This document shows, piece by piece, positions 53,097 through 63,376 of a stretch of DNA of 64,000 bases. Position 1 is the first letter of the stretch. Every line of letters begins with the position of its first letter. Source of the DNA: Pirellula sp. (lineage in GTDB: Bacteria > Planctomycetota > Planctomycetia > Pirellulales > Lacipirellulaceae). The translations under genes were made by a program, and so were the position numbers. A model generated the notes under the pieces. The model did not search any database, was not told where the DNA came from, and saw only the letters and a program-made list of their open reading frames with translations. The stretch lies in NCBI GenBank assembly GCA_013822725.1, contig PNKX01000008.1:1-64000 (forward strand). The letters are read 5' to 3'.

Positions 53097-54617
53097 TTAG
53101 CCCAACTTGGGGAACTCCCCATGGAGCGCCCGATACAGCCCCTGGAACACCGGAAACGACTGATCGTAGACCTTCCGCGCTCGCGCGTCGGGCTTGCTGC
53201 TCTCCGCCGTCTTCACCGCGGCGGCGCACGCTTGGCTGATATCCTTGTAGTGCCCAGCGCCCACCGCGGCCAACAATGCCACGCCGTAGGCCGGGCCTTC
53301 GTCGGCGGCCATCGCGCTCACCGCCTTGCCGAAGACGTCGGCCTGCATCTGTCGCCAGAACGGGTTCTTCGCCCCACCGCCGCCGGCTCGCACTTGCTTC
53401 ACCGGCACGCCGAGGCCTTCGATGATCTCCAAGCTGTCGCGCAGGGCGAACGTCACCCCTTCCAAGATCGAACGGACGATGTGGCCGCGACCATGGGCCA
53501 GCGTGAGCCCGATCAACGCCCCGCGGGCGTGCGGATCGAGGTGCGGCGTCCGCTCGCCGGCGAGATAGGGGAGGAACTGCAGCCCCTCGGCGCCGGTCGG
53601 CGTCGCCGCCGCTTCCTTGACGAGTTCCTCGAAGCTCACCGTCGGCTTCCGCGCGCCATTCTTCCCCATCGTCGAGCAGAGCGCATCTTGGAACCATTGC
53701 AGCGACCCGCCCGCCGACAGAATGACGCCCATCATGTGCCACTTGCCGCGCACCGCGTGGCAGAAGGTGTGGAGTCGCCCCGCTGGATCGAACTGCGGCT
53801 CGTCGCTGTGGACAAACACGACGCCCGAGGTGCCGATCGACGTGGCGAGCAGCCCCGTCTTGACGATGCCGTTTCCCACGGCGCCTGCCGCGCAGTCGCC
53901 GGCCCCGCCGACGACCTTGCACGCCGTCGTCAGACCGAGCAGCTTCGCCGCCTCGGCGGTAAGCGTACCGGTTACCTCTTCCGATTCATAGCACTTCGGC
54001 AGCAGACTGGCGTCAAGCTGCAACTTGTCCAGCAGCGGCTGCGACCAGCGGCGATGAACCACGTCGAGCAACAGCGTCCCGCTGGCATCGCTCACCTCGG
54101 TGGCGAACTCTCCCGTTAGCCGCCGACGGATCTCGTCCTTCGGCAACAGCACCTTCACGGTCTTCGCAAAATTCTTCGGCTCGTTGTTCCGCAGCCACAA
54201 TATCTTAGGCGCCGTGAAGCCGGTGAGGGCCGGGTTCGCCACCATCTGAATCAGTTTGGCCCGCCCGCCGGCCCGCGACTCAATCTCCTCACATTCGGCG
54301 GCGGTGCGTTGGTCGTTCCACAGAATCGCCGGGCGGATCACCTTCCCCGCCTTATCGAGAAAGACCGAACCGTGCATCTGCCCCGAAAGGCCGATCGCCG
54401 CGACGTCGCTCGGCTTCAGCTTCGCTTGCTTGACGACGGCCCGCACGACCTTCACGGTGGCCGTCCACCAATCTTCGGGATCTTGTTCGCTCCAGAGCGG
54501 CTTGGGGTGCGCGCACCCGTAGTTCGAACTTGCCGACGCCAGGATCGCTCCCTCCGGAGAGATGGCGAGCGCTTTGGTTCCCGAAGTGCCGACGTCGATG
54601 CCGAGACAAACTGCCAT
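53097..54617 (-). CDS. xylB: Xylulokinase
   Basis: It phosphorylates D-xylulose to xylulose-5-phosphate, feeding the pentose phosphate pathway. The 506-residue chain is a complete FGGY kinase: MAVCLGIDVGTSGTKALAIS (phosphate 1), VAAIGLSGQMHGSVFLD, then AILWNDQRTAAECEEIE, with the ATP-binding half IGTSGVVFVHSD, LPYLAGERTPHLDPHARGAL and the RAGGGGAKNPFWRQMQADVF motif. The SGQMHG and WNDQR forms indicate xylulokinase over glycerol kinase. The gene stands alone; xylose isomerase and transport genes are not in the window. Confidence 0.93.
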   Translation of the reverse strand: MAVCLGIDVGTSGTKALAISPEGAILASASSNYGCAHPKPLWSEQDPEDWWTATVKVVRAVVKQAKLKPSDVAAIGLSGQMHGSVFLDKAGKVIRPAILWNDQRTAAECEEIESRAGGRAKLIQMVANPALTGFTAPKILWLRNNEPKNFAKTVKVLLPKDEIRRRLTGEFATEVSDASGTLLLDVVHRRWSQPLLDKLQLDASLLPKCYESEEVTGTLTAEAAKLLGLTTACKVVGGAGDCAAGAVGNGIVKTGLLATSIGTSGVVFVHSDEPQFDPAGRLHTFCHAVRGKWHMMGVILSAGGSLQWFQDALCSTMGKNGARKPTVSFEELVKEAAATPTGAEGLQFLPYLAGERTPHLDPHARGALIGLTLAHGRGHIVRSILEGVTFALRDSLEIIEGLGVPVKQVRAGGGGAKNPFWRQMQADVFGKAVSAMAADEGPAYGVALLAAVGAGHYKDISQACAAAVKTAESSKPDARARKVYDQSFPVFQGLYRALHGEFPKLG

Positions 54618-54822
54618 GAAAATCTCCGAAGCAAATGCTGGACGCCACCCTAAAGTGTGCGGCGATGATGTCCACTCAACGACAAGAGGCCCGATGGCCC
54701 AGAGGTGGAAGAGTATAACTGCCGGTTGCAGCGAGCGGCAGGCAGTCCAGGCGTTGCCGCAAAATGACGGTCGGCGTGTGCAAAAACTAATTCAGAGCGA
54801 GGCTTCTACCGAGCCGCAGCAA

Positions 54823-55062
54823 CTAAGGGCCTTCCGGTTCGACCGACGACAGCACCTCGCCCGTCTCGACGACCTGATAGACCCCTTTGCCGAGAATCGC
54901 CACCTCGGCGCCGTTGAGCATCGACACCGTCGGCGGGTCGGCCGTCACTTGTTCCTGCCCCTCGGCGTCGACGACGACGCGGAGCCGTTCAATGAACCGC
55001 AGTTTGATCTGCTCGCCCCGCTCCGTTTGGGCGAGGCGGATACTCATCCGCTCTGTGAACAT
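54823..55062 (-). CDS. Small hypothetical protein
   Basis: A 79-residue protein from ATG 55062 (MFTERMSIRLAQTERGEQIK). It has alternating charged and hydrophobic residues, LRFIERLRVVVDAEGQEQVT, then TVSMLNGAEVAILGKGVYQV, which suggests a compact beta fold. It has no signal peptide. I do not recognise a family. It lies alone between xylB and a membrane protein gene. Its coding character is moderate, so it may be a real small gene or a chance frame. Confidence 0.5.
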   Translation of the reverse strand: MFTERMSIRLAQTERGEQIKLRFIERLRVVVDAEGQEQVTADPPTVSMLNGAEVAILGKGVYQVVETGEVLSSVEPEGP

Positions 55063-55153
55063 GTTCGACCCGAAAGAAATCGCTGGCGAGGAAAAGAGTA
55101 GTGTAGGACGCAAGTGGGCGATTGTCCAAGTGCGTGGCGTCGAGGCTTGCCGG

Positions 55154-55732
55154 CTAGGCGGCAGATGCGACATCGGCGGCTCGATGACGACGGAACGCCG
55201 CAGCGGCCAGCCATCCTCCCAGCAGCCCCAAGATCATGCTGCCGACGGCGTTCGCTGCACGCACCTTCGAGGTAAACGGCAACTCCGACGGCGAGGACGA
55301 GAGCGTTACGACTGATATTGGCGCTGGAGGCATCGCAACGGGCGCCATCTGAGTGGGCATTGGGTATGAGTTAATCGTTGGAGCAGAGAAGGTGGCGGTG
55401 ACTGGCGCTGGCCTGACCGCGTAGGGATTTAACACCGGTTGGTAATTTGGATATTCCGGCACGCCAGCCGCCAATAATAGCCGTCGCGTCGGGATCGAGT
55501 GCTCGGCAAACTGCGCGCATGCCGCAAAACCGAGAGCGAACAAGGCAAACCCCGTCGCCATTGCTCGGCGCGATCCGCTGCTGAGGATCGCGCTCTGGAT
55601 CGCCATGCAAATGGCGACGAAAGTCGCGAGCCAAAGCAAGTCGGCATACGCCCAATGGTCTTGCGTCAGCGCGGCCGCGGCCACGGCGACGTATGCCATG
55701 CCCAGCAGCCCCCACTTCAACGAGAATCGCAT
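55154..55732 (-). CDS. Small planctomycete membrane protein
   Basis: A 192-residue membrane protein. ATG 55732 gives MRFSLKWGLLGMAYVAVAAA, a start shared by a broad set of planctomycete membrane proteins with a basic RFSLKW motif. Membrane segments are at about 8-28, 33-55, 64-84 and near the C-terminus (GSMILGLLGGWLAAAAF). Between them is a Pro/Ala/Ser-rich loop (about 95-150). Function unknown. It is divergent from the next gene. Confidence 0.78.
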   Translation of the reverse strand: MRFSLKWGLLGMAYVAVAAAALTQDHWAYADLLWLATFVAICMAIQSAILSSGSRRAMATGFALFALGFAACAQFAEHSIPTRRLLLAAGVPEYPNYQPVLNPYAVRPAPVTATFSAPTINSYPMPTQMAPVAMPPAPISVVTLSSSPSELPFTSKVRAANAVGSMILGLLGGWLAAAAFRRHRAADVASAA

Positions 55733-55957
55733 CGCGTCGCTCCAGCAACTTCGATCGCCACGCTGCACATCCTACCGCAACTCCGCCGTCCCCTAAAAGC
55801 ACAGAATCCCTCAGCGAGCCGGGGCGTCCCGCCCCCGGCGCACCCTCTCCATTCCCGTCTCAACACCAATACGCGACCTCGCCCCCATCCGCTAAAATCA
55901 CTCCTCTCCCCTTCGCTCCCAACGACTTTCAGCCCCATCCCAACAACCGCCGATCGA

Positions 55958-57346
55958 ATGCCAATTTCGCCGCGCCAGCATTACCTGCCGTTCATCCTGT
56001 TATTCGCCATCGCCAACGTTCTGGGTTGCGGCGGCTCGACGGAAACGCCGGCGCCGACGAATCCGCAAGCCGAACCTCTCACGCCTCCCCCGGCGGTGAC
56101 GCTCACTGTGCAAGTCGCCGGCGACGTGAAGCTTGCCGAAGGCCTCCGGCTCCTCCGCGGCGAGTGGAAAGCCCTCAGCGGCGGCGAACTCAAGGTCGAC
56201 AGTGTCTCGCTCGCAGAGTTCTTCGCCGCCGAACGACTCGACGGCGACGTCGTCATCTTTCCGTCGCGACTGTTGGGAACTCTCGTGGAGCGGGGCGATC
56301 TCCGGCCCCTCCGCGCCACGACGCTGAGCAGTCCCGCCTTTGGCATGAACGATATCTATCCCGCCATTCGTAACGGCGAGATGAAGTACGGCGGCCAAGT
56401 CTTCGCGTTTCCGCTTGGCTCCCCGCCGCTGCTCGACTTTCGACAAGTGAAGGTTGACGTTGCGGCGAGCGATCGCGGCAGCGCGATTCCGCTCACGGTC
56501 GTCCCCACCGACGGACCGTCAGCCGCATACGCTTTCATCCTGCGGGCCCTCGGTCACACCGAATCATATCGACGCTACGAAGCCCTCTTTGATGCCGCCG
56601 ACATGAAGCCGCGTATCGCCGAGCCCCAGTTCGTGCGTGCGCTCGTTGAGCTGACTGCGGCCAACAGCGGGCGGGCTGATCAGCCGCCAGTTGGCTTCGC
56701 TGAGGCGATGCGCCTCGTCGGCAACGGCGCCGGAGGCTCGACGCTCGGTTGGCCAAGCGCGCTCGACGAACAATTCGCGGCGGCCGAAGGCGCCGCGCCC
56801 CGCGACGTCGAGTTCACCGCCGTCGCGGCGCCGTCCGACGTTTATTCCCATAGCCGTGGCGCGTGGGAAAAGGAAACCAACCCGAGTGGCGTCGTCCTCC
56901 TCGGCGTCGAAGGCCGGCTGGTCGCCGTCACCACGGCCACCCGCAATGCGGTCCCGGCATTCCAGCTGGCTCAGTGGCTTACAGTCGGCGACCTGGCGGT
57001 TGGCCTTAGTTCCCGCAGCACCGGCACGCTCTGGTACCGGGCCTCGCAAGCCGGCGCCAGCGGCAAGTGGCTGAAGGGACTAGAAGTCGCCAAAGAGGGC
57101 GAGCCCGTGACTAAGGTCGTTGCGGCGGCCCTCGCCACCGACGCTCCCGTGCTGATTCCCCGCCTCCCGGCGATCGACGAATACCTCGCCGTGCTGGCCG
57201 ACGCCGTCCGCACTGCCCCCGCTGACGAAGCCGCCGCCCAAGCCGCGCTCGACGGCGTGGCCGCCAAGTGGGAAGAGATCACCAACCGCCTCGGCCGCGA
57301 TCGACAAATCTCAGCCTACCGCCGCCACCTCGGCGAAACCGAATAG
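55958..57346 (+). CDS. Lipoprotein resembling a solute-binding protein
   Basis: A 462-residue predicted lipoprotein. ATG 55958 opens a signal peptide (LPFILLFAIANVL) with lipobox VLGC. A Pro/Ala linker follows, then a periplasmic-binding-protein-like fold (about 45-400; VTLTVQVAGDVKLAEGLRLL, ALSGGELKVDSVSLAEFFAA, GDVVIFPSRLLGTLVERGDL, MKYGGQVFAFPLGSPPLLDF). This is the pattern of an extracellular solute-binding protein of ABC uptake, but no permease or ATPase gene is next to it. The ligand is unknown. The frame is open far upstream, but that part lies over the divergent gene and has no family character. Confidence 0.8.
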   Translation: MPISPRQHYLPFILLFAIANVLGCGGSTETPAPTNPQAEPLTPPPAVTLTVQVAGDVKLAEGLRLLRGEWKALSGGELKVDSVSLAEFFAAERLDGDVVIFPSRLLGTLVERGDLRPLRATTLSSPAFGMNDIYPAIRNGEMKYGGQVFAFPLGSPPLLDFRQVKVDVAASDRGSAIPLTVVPTDGPSAAYAFILRALGHTESYRRYEALFDAADMKPRIAEPQFVRALVELTAANSGRADQPPVGFAEAMRLVGNGAGGSTLGWPSALDEQFAAAEGAAPRDVEFTAVAAPSDVYSHSRGAWEKETNPSGVVLLGVEGRLVAVTTATRNAVPAFQLAQWLTVGDLAVGLSSRSTGTLWYRASQAGASGKWLKGLEVAKEGEPVTKVVAAALATDAPVLIPRLPAIDEYLAVLADAVRTAPADEAAAQAALDGVAAKWEEITNRLGRDRQISAYRRHLGETE

Positions 57347-57363
57347 TCCCCGGGGCAGAATAC

Positions 57364-57567
57364 AAACCGCCAAGGACGCCAAGGACGCCAAGGACGCCAA
57401 GAGCGCCAAGGAAATACAAAAAACAGGAACCGCCGATAAACGCGAATGAACGCAGATGGCAAATCACACGCATCTCTTCATCTGCGTTAGTCTGCGTTCA
57501 TCGGCGGTTTCACTATTCTTAGGGCTCTTCCCCTTGGCGTCCTTGGCGTCCTTGGCGGTTAATCTTA
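57364..57567. repeat. Nested palindrome: family A (expanded arm) with family D inside
   Basis: The left outer arm (57364-57415) has three CCAAGGACG units in a row plus CCAAGAGCG, more than in other copies; the right outer arm is 57530-57567. The inner family D arms are 57427-57458 and 57479-57510. It lies in a 354-nt spacer upstream of the KAS gene with no gene of its own. Confidence 0.92.
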
Positions 57568-57700
57568 AATACCGCCAAATCGGCAAACTGGCCTCGCTCC
57601 CCCGCCGCTTGTACGATTCCACCCAAGGCAGTAGCCTGATGGGTTCTCTCCGTACCGCCGCCCCTCGGTTGGCGCGGGCCAAAACCACGCAATTCACCGC

Positions 57701-58945
<1,245 letters not shown>

Positions 58946-58947
58946 AA

Positions 58948-59126
58948 GAAGAATTGAACCGCCAAGGACGCCAAGAGCGCCAAGGTAATACAAAGCAAGG
59001 AAATAGAACTACGACGACACGACGGTCACGACGAAAATCGAATACTTTTTCTTCGTTGTGCTCGTCGTTCCGTTGTGGTGAATACGTCTTCCCCTTGGCG
59101 TCTTTGGCGTCCTTGGCGGTTAATCT
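58948..59126. repeat. Nested palindrome: family A with family B inside (KAS-ACP spacer)
   Basis: The outer left arm is 58948-58990, starting GAAGAATTGAACCGCC as in two other copies; the outer right arm is 59091-59126. The inner family B arms are 59007-59036 and 59048-59080. It begins 3 nt after the KAS stop and ends 14 nt before the ACP start. Confidence 0.92.
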
Positions 59127-59139
59127 GTAGGAACTAACA

Positions 59140-59400
59140 ATGACCCGCGACGAAATCAAACTCGAAGTCCTCGACATCCTCTCCGACATCGCTCCCGACG
59201 AGGATCTGTCGCAGCTCAAGGACGACGTCAGCTTCCGCGAGCAGATGGAACTCGACAGCATGGACTTCCTCGACATCGTCATGGAGCTCCGCAAGCGCCA
59301 CCGCATCCAGATCCCCGAGGACGATTACGTCAACCTCGCGAGCATGGACTCGACGGTGACGTTTCTGGAGCCGTTGATGAAGGACATCCAAAGGGTGTAG
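59140..59400 (+). CDS. Acyl carrier protein
   Basis: An 86-residue acidic four-helix acyl carrier protein. Ser40 in MELDSMDFLDIVMELRKRH is the phosphopantetheine site, with the DSM motif in place of the more usual DSL. The rest (MTRDEIKLEVLDILSDIAPD; IPEDDYVNLASMDSTVTFLE) is a normal ACP fold. It would carry chains for the neighbouring KAS, FabZ and FabI, and is separate from a housekeeping AcpP because its surroundings lack fabD/fabG/fabF. A TAGGAA ribosome site lies upstream, close to the end of a palindrome. Confidence 0.95.
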   Translation: MTRDEIKLEVLDILSDIAPDEDLSQLKDDVSFREQMELDSMDFLDIVMELRKRHRIQIPEDDYVNLASMDSTVTFLEPLMKDIQRV

Positions 59401-59430
59401 GTCAACGTGACGTGGGCTAATGCGTCGTTC

Positions 59431-59516
59431 AGATGCTGGTTGCTCGATGCTAGATGGGTGAGTTTGATAAGATCGCCATGTCAACTCCAGCATCCAGCAT
59501 CCAGCAACCAGCATCC
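59431..59516. repeat. Inverted repeat, family G, entering a coding region
   Basis: The 32-nt arms 59431-59462 and 59485-59516 match as inverted copies at 26 positions (ATGCTGGTTGCTNGATGCT core). The right arm lies within the first codons of the next gene and codes for part of its N-terminus (PASSIQQPAS). It is a relative of the repeats bounding the S23 unit at 7536-7980 but has no gene in its loop. Confidence 0.82.
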
Positions 59517-60911
59517 CGCGTCTACGACACCATCATCATCGGCGCCGGCATGAGCGGCCTGGCCGCCGGCATTCGGCTGGCCTACTACGACCAGCGCGTC
59601 TGCGTCCTCGAACGCCACACGACGATCGGCGGCCTCAACGGCTTCTACCGCCTCCGCGGCCGCGACTACGACGTCGGCCTCCACGCCCTCACGAACATCA
59701 CGCCGAAGGGCGCCAAGCGCGGCCCCCTCGCGCGGCTTCTCCGCCAGCTGCGTCTCTCGTGGGACGACTTCGACATCTCGCCGCAGATCGGTTCCGAGAT
59801 CGTCTTCCCCGGCGTGCGCCTGCGGTTCGATAACGATCTCGATCTCTTTCGCGCGGAGATCGCCCGCGCGTTTCCTACGCAAGTCGAGAATTTCGAACGC
59901 TTGATCGCCGAGGTCGCTGAGTACGACGATCTCAACGAAACGCACGCCGCTATCTCCGCCCGCTCGCGGCTTAGCGAACTCCTCGCCGAGCCAATGCTCG
60001 TCGAGATGCTCTTCTGCCCGCTGATGTTCTACGGCTCGGCTCGCGAACACGACATGGACTGGGGGCAGTTCTCGATCATGTTCCGCAGCATCTTCATGGA
60101 AGGCCTCGGCCGACCGCATGCTGGCGTGCGGTTGATCTTGAAGCAGCTGGTGCGTAAGTTCCGCGGCCTCGGGGGCGAACTCAAGCTCCGCACCGGCGTT
60201 GAACGCCTCCACGTCGAAAACGGCCGCGTCGCCGGCGTCGTGCTGCAAAACGGCGAAACGATCGAAGCGAAGCGCGTCCTCTCCTCCGCCGGTTGGCCCG
60301 AAACGATGCGCCTCTGCGACGACGGGCAGCCAGTCACCGCTCAACGGCCGCCGGGCCGGCTCAGCTTCTGCGAAACGATCGCCACGCTCGACGTCGAACC
60401 GAAACGCCTTGGCCACGACCGCACGATCACGTTTTACAATGACAGCGACAAGTTCCATTGGAGCGAATCGCAGGAGCCTTGCGACCTTCGCAGCGGCGTC
60501 ATCTGCAGTCCGAATAATTTCGAGTACGACGAGCCGCTCGACAAAGAGGGTTCCGGCGTGATGCGGATCACGGCGCTTGCCAACTACGATTACTGGCGCG
60601 GACTCGACGAGGAACAGTACCGACTGGAAAAATCACGCTGGTACGACCGCATTACCGACTCGGCCATCCGCTTCATCCCCGACTACCGCGGCCGGGTGGT
60701 CGATACCGATATGTTCACCCCGACGACAATCGTCCGCTTCACCGGCCACGACAACGGCGCCATCTACGGCGCCCCCGAAAAGCAACTCGACGGCCGCACC
60801 CACCTCGACAATCTCTTCATCTGCGGCACCGACCAGGGCTTCGTCGGCATCATCGGCGCCATCACCAGTGGCATCGGCATGGCGAATATGCATTGTTTGC
60901 GGGATGCGTAG
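59478..60911 (+). CDS. FAD-dependent CrtI-like oxidoreductase 1
   Basis: A 477-residue flavoprotein of the phytoene desaturase / retinol saturase group. The dinucleotide-binding start is TIIIGAGMSGLAAGIRLAYY with Gly22-Gly27 and Glu45 (VCVLERHTTIGG). The body (RPHAGVRLILKQLVRKFRGL, GGELKLRTGVERL, VLQNGETIEAKRVLSSAGWP) and the end (LDNLFICGTDQGFVGIIGAI) are typical. The first 12 residues or so are coded by a repeat arm. Substrate is unknown; such enzymes desaturate, saturate or isomerise polyunsaturated chains. It lies between ACP and a second member of the family. ATG 59454 would add eight residues and is less likely. Confidence 0.88.
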   Translation: MSTPASSIQQPASRVYDTIIIGAGMSGLAAGIRLAYYDQRVCVLERHTTIGGLNGFYRLRGRDYDVGLHALTNITPKGAKRGPLARLLRQLRLSWDDFDISPQIGSEIVFPGVRLRFDNDLDLFRAEIARAFPTQVENFERLIAEVAEYDDLNETHAAISARSRLSELLAEPMLVEMLFCPLMFYGSAREHDMDWGQFSIMFRSIFMEGLGRPHAGVRLILKQLVRKFRGLGGELKLRTGVERLHVENGRVAGVVLQNGETIEAKRVLSSAGWPETMRLCDDGQPVTAQRPPGRLSFCETIATLDVEPKRLGHDRTITFYNDSDKFHWSESQEPCDLRSGVICSPNNFEYDEPLDKEGSGVMRITALANYDYWRGLDEEQYRLEKSRWYDRITDSAIRFIPDYRGRVVDTDMFTPTTIVRFTGHDNGAIYGAPEKQLDGRTHLDNLFICGTDQGFVGIIGAITSGIGMANMHCLRDA

Positions 60912-60989
60912 TGCCGCGGTCGCCAGTCGCGGCATTATGGGTTGCCCCCATGCCGTAAACGGCCCGGCCGGGCTATCATGAACGCCGAA

Positions 60990-61069
60990 AAAGCCGCGAC
61001 CGGTGGTCGCGGAAGCCCCCACGCCATCGCCCCGCCGATCGCGATACCGCGACCACTGGTCGCGGCTTT
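60990..61069. repeat. Inverted repeat between the two oxidoreductase genes
   Basis: The 23-nt arms 60990-61012 (AAAGCCGCGACCGGTGGTCG) and 61047-61069 are inverted copies with one mismatch. A related half-site, GCCGCGGTCGCCAGTCGCGG, is at about 60913-60932. It is a distinct family but takes the same place between cluster genes. Confidence 0.85.
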
Positions 61070-61092
61070 GTGATCAACGTGTTTTTCCAGAT

Positions 61093-62523
61093 ATGCCCAA
61101 AGATTTCCTCAAAGGCGCCCGCTCTCACTACGACGTCGTCGTCATTGGCGCCGGCCTCGCCGGCCTCACCGCCGCCAACGTCCTGGCCCGCGCCGGCCGT
61201 TCGGTGCTGCTGCTCGAACAGCACTACAAACTCGGCGGCATGGCCACTTGGTTCAAACGACCCGGCGGGCACATCTTCGACATCTCGCTCCACGGCTTCC
61301 CCGTCGGCATGATCAAAAGCTGCCGCCGCTACTGGTCGCAGGAAATCGCCGACAGCATCGTGCAACTCACCGGCATCCGGTTCGACAACCCGATGTTTTC
61401 GCTCACCACGACGTTTAACCGGGACGATTTCACGAAGCTTCTCATCGAGCAGTTTCAAGTCGCCCCCGAAGCGGTGCAGGGCTTTTTCGACACCGCCCGC
61501 GGGATGAACTTTTACGACGACCAGCAGACGACGACGCGCGAACTCTTCGATCGTTTCTTTCCCGGCCGCGAAGACGTCATCCGCTTGCTGATGGAGCCGA
61601 TCACTTACGCCAACGGCAGCACGCTCGAAGACCCGGCGATCAGTTACGGCATCGTCTTCTCGAACTTTATGTCGAAGGGGGTCTTCACCTTCGAGGGGGG
61701 CACTGACCGGCTGATCCACCTCATGGAGGAGGAACTGAAGAAGAGCGGCGTCGACATCCATATCAACTGCAACGTCGAACACATCGACTGCAGCGGCGGC
61801 CGCGTGCGGTCCGTGACGGTGAACGGCAAGACGATCACTTGCGGCGCCGTGATGTCGAACGCCAACCTCAAGCAGACAATCTTCAACCTCGTCGGCGAAG
61901 AGTACTTCGACAAAAACTTCGTCGACGACGCCCGCGCCGTCCGGCTGAACAACTCCAGCACGCAAGTCTACATGGCCCTCAAGCCCGACGACGTCATCGA
62001 CGAATCGACTGGCGACTTGCTCTTCAGCAGCACGGCGCCGGTGTTCCAAACCGACCTGCTGCTCAGCCGCGACATCACCAGCCGCACGTTTTCGTTCTAT
62101 TATCCGCGAACCCGGCCGCAGGGCCGCCCCCGCTGCCTGATCGTCTCCAGCACGAACGCCCGCTACGAAGATTGGGCCGACCTTACCGAAGCCGAATACG
62201 ACGCGAGCAAGCAAGACCTCTGCGAAACGACGCTAGACGCCCTCGATAAGTACGTGCCGAACATCCGCGAGCGGGTCGACCACGTCGAAGCGTCGACGCC
62301 AGTGACGTTCAAACATTACACGCAGCACATCGCGGGGGCGAGCTTCGGCACGAAGTTCGAAGGCCTCGCCGTGAGCCGGGCCATCCCACAACAAATCACC
62401 GGCCTGTTCCACGCCGGGAGCGTCGGCATCATCATGAGCGGCTGGCTCGGGGCGATGAACTACGGCGTCATCGTGGCGAATGAAGTTGATACGGCGCTCA
62501 TGAGCAGCGCTGTGAAGAATTGA
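61093..62523 (+). CDS. FAD-dependent CrtI-like oxidoreductase 2
   Basis: A 476-residue second flavoprotein of the phytoene desaturase family. It begins [20 protein letters not shown] with the GAGLAG nucleotide site at 19-24 and Glu42 ([16 protein letters not shown]). A membrane-contact region ([20 protein letters not shown]) and the C-terminal FAD segment ([20 protein letters not shown]) are seen. It differs clearly from oxidoreductase 1 in the middle part, so the two probably act on different steps. ATG 61093 fits the family; the frame is open 30 codons upstream through repeat DNA. Its last two codons and stop (AAG AAT TGA) are the left end of the following palindrome. Confidence 0.88.
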   Translation: MPKDFLKGARSHYDVVVIGAGLAGLTAANVLARAGRSVLLLEQHYKLGGMATWFKRPGGHIFDISLHGFPVGMIKSCRRYWSQEIADSIVQLTGIRFDNPMFSLTTTFNRDDFTKLLIEQFQVAPEAVQGFFDTARGMNFYDDQQTTTRELFDRFFPGREDVIRLLMEPITYANGSTLEDPAISYGIVFSNFMSKGVFTFEGGTDRLIHLMEEELKKSGVDIHINCNVEHIDCSGGRVRSVTVNGKTITCGAVMSNANLKQTIFNLVGEEYFDKNFVDDARAVRLNNSSTQVYMALKPDDVIDESTGDLLFSSTAPVFQTDLLLSRDITSRTFSFYYPRTRPQGRPRCLIVSSTNARYEDWADLTEAEYDASKQDLCETTLDALDKYVPNIRERVDHVEASTPVTFKHYTQHIAGASFGTKFEGLAVSRAIPQQITGLFHAGSVGIIMSGWLGAMNYGVIVANEVDTALMSSAVKN

Positions 62524-62684
62524 ACCGCCAAGGACGCCAAGAGCGCCAAGGAAATACGAATTAATTGAACCACGACGACACGACGGTCACGACGAAAGTC
62601 AAATACTTATTCTTCATTGTGCTCGTCGTGCCGTCGTGGTGGATCCCTCTTCCCCTTGGCGTCCTTGGCGTCCTTGGCGGTTAA
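62514..62684. repeat. Nested palindrome: family A with family B inside (oxidoreductase 2-FabZ spacer)
   Basis: The outer left arm 62514-62557 starts GAAGAATTGAACCGCC and provides the stop of the preceding gene; the outer right arm is 62651-62684. The inner family B arms are 62566-62598 and 62611-62640. It ends 15 nt before the FabZ start. Confidence 0.93.
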
Positions 62685-62699
62685 ACTGAACCCACAAAG

Positions 62700-63128
62700 A
62701 TGTCACTAGCACAAATCAAAGCCGCCATTCCGCACCGCGAACCGTTCCTCCTCATCGATGAGATCGTCGAGCAGTCGGACTCACGCATCGTCTGCCGCAA
62801 GACCTTCAGCGGCGACGAGTTCTGGTACGCCGGCCATTACCCCGACTACCCGATCACGCCGGGCGTGATTCTCTGCGAAGCCTCGATGCAAGCGGGCGCC
62901 GTACTGCTGTCGAAACTGGTGACCGACGCCGACGACCGCGTCCCGGTCGCCACGCGTGCGAACAACGTCCAGTTCAAAAAAATGGTGCTGCCGGGCGACA
63001 CGGTGGAGATCGAAGTCGAACTGACCGAACGCCTCTCGACCGCGTTCTTCATGACCGCGAAAGTAACCGTCGGCGGCAAGGTCGCCTGTCGACTGGAGTT
63101 CGCATGTACCCTAGCGCCGAAGAATTGA
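62700..63128 (+). CDS. fabZ: 3-hydroxyacyl-ACP dehydratase FabZ-like
   Basis: A 142-residue hot-dog-fold dehydratase that removes water from 3-hydroxyacyl-ACP. The active site has His46 (AGHYPDYPITPGVILCEASM) and Glu60, with IPHREPFLLIDEIVEQSDSR at the N-terminus. Length and motifs are those of FabZ. It provides the dehydration step of the cluster. Its final codons AAG AAT TGA are shared with the next palindrome. Whether it serves general fatty acid synthesis cannot be told from the sequence, but the context suggests a dedicated role. Confidence 0.94.
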   Translation: MSLAQIKAAIPHREPFLLIDEIVEQSDSRIVCRKTFSGDEFWYAGHYPDYPITPGVILCEASMQAGAVLLSKLVTDADDRVPVATRANNVQFKKMVLPGDTVEIEVELTERLSTAFFMTAKVTVGGKVACRLEFACTLAPKN

Positions 63129-63339
63129 ACCGCCAAGGACGCCAAGAGCGCCAAGGAAATACATGAAAGCGAATTGAACCACGACGACACGACGGACACG
63201 ACGGACACGACGAAAGTCACAACGAGAAATAGGGTGGATACGAACTCTCTTCATTTGTCATTTCCCCCGTCGTGTTCGTCGTGCCGTCGTGGTAAATCCC
63301 TCTTCCCCTTGGCGTCCTTGGCGTCCTTGGCGGTTAAAC
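63120..63339. repeat. Nested palindrome: family A with family B inside (FabZ-FabI spacer)
   Basis: The outer left arm 63120-63163 starts GAAGAATTGAACCGCC and supplies the FabZ stop; the outer right arm is 63306-63339. The inner B arms are 63176-63218, with an additional CACGACGGA unit, and 63271-63296. It ends 37 nt before the FabI start. Confidence 0.92.
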
Positions 63340-63376
63340 TAGCATCGCCAATCGATTCACCACGCAGAACCAAGAA

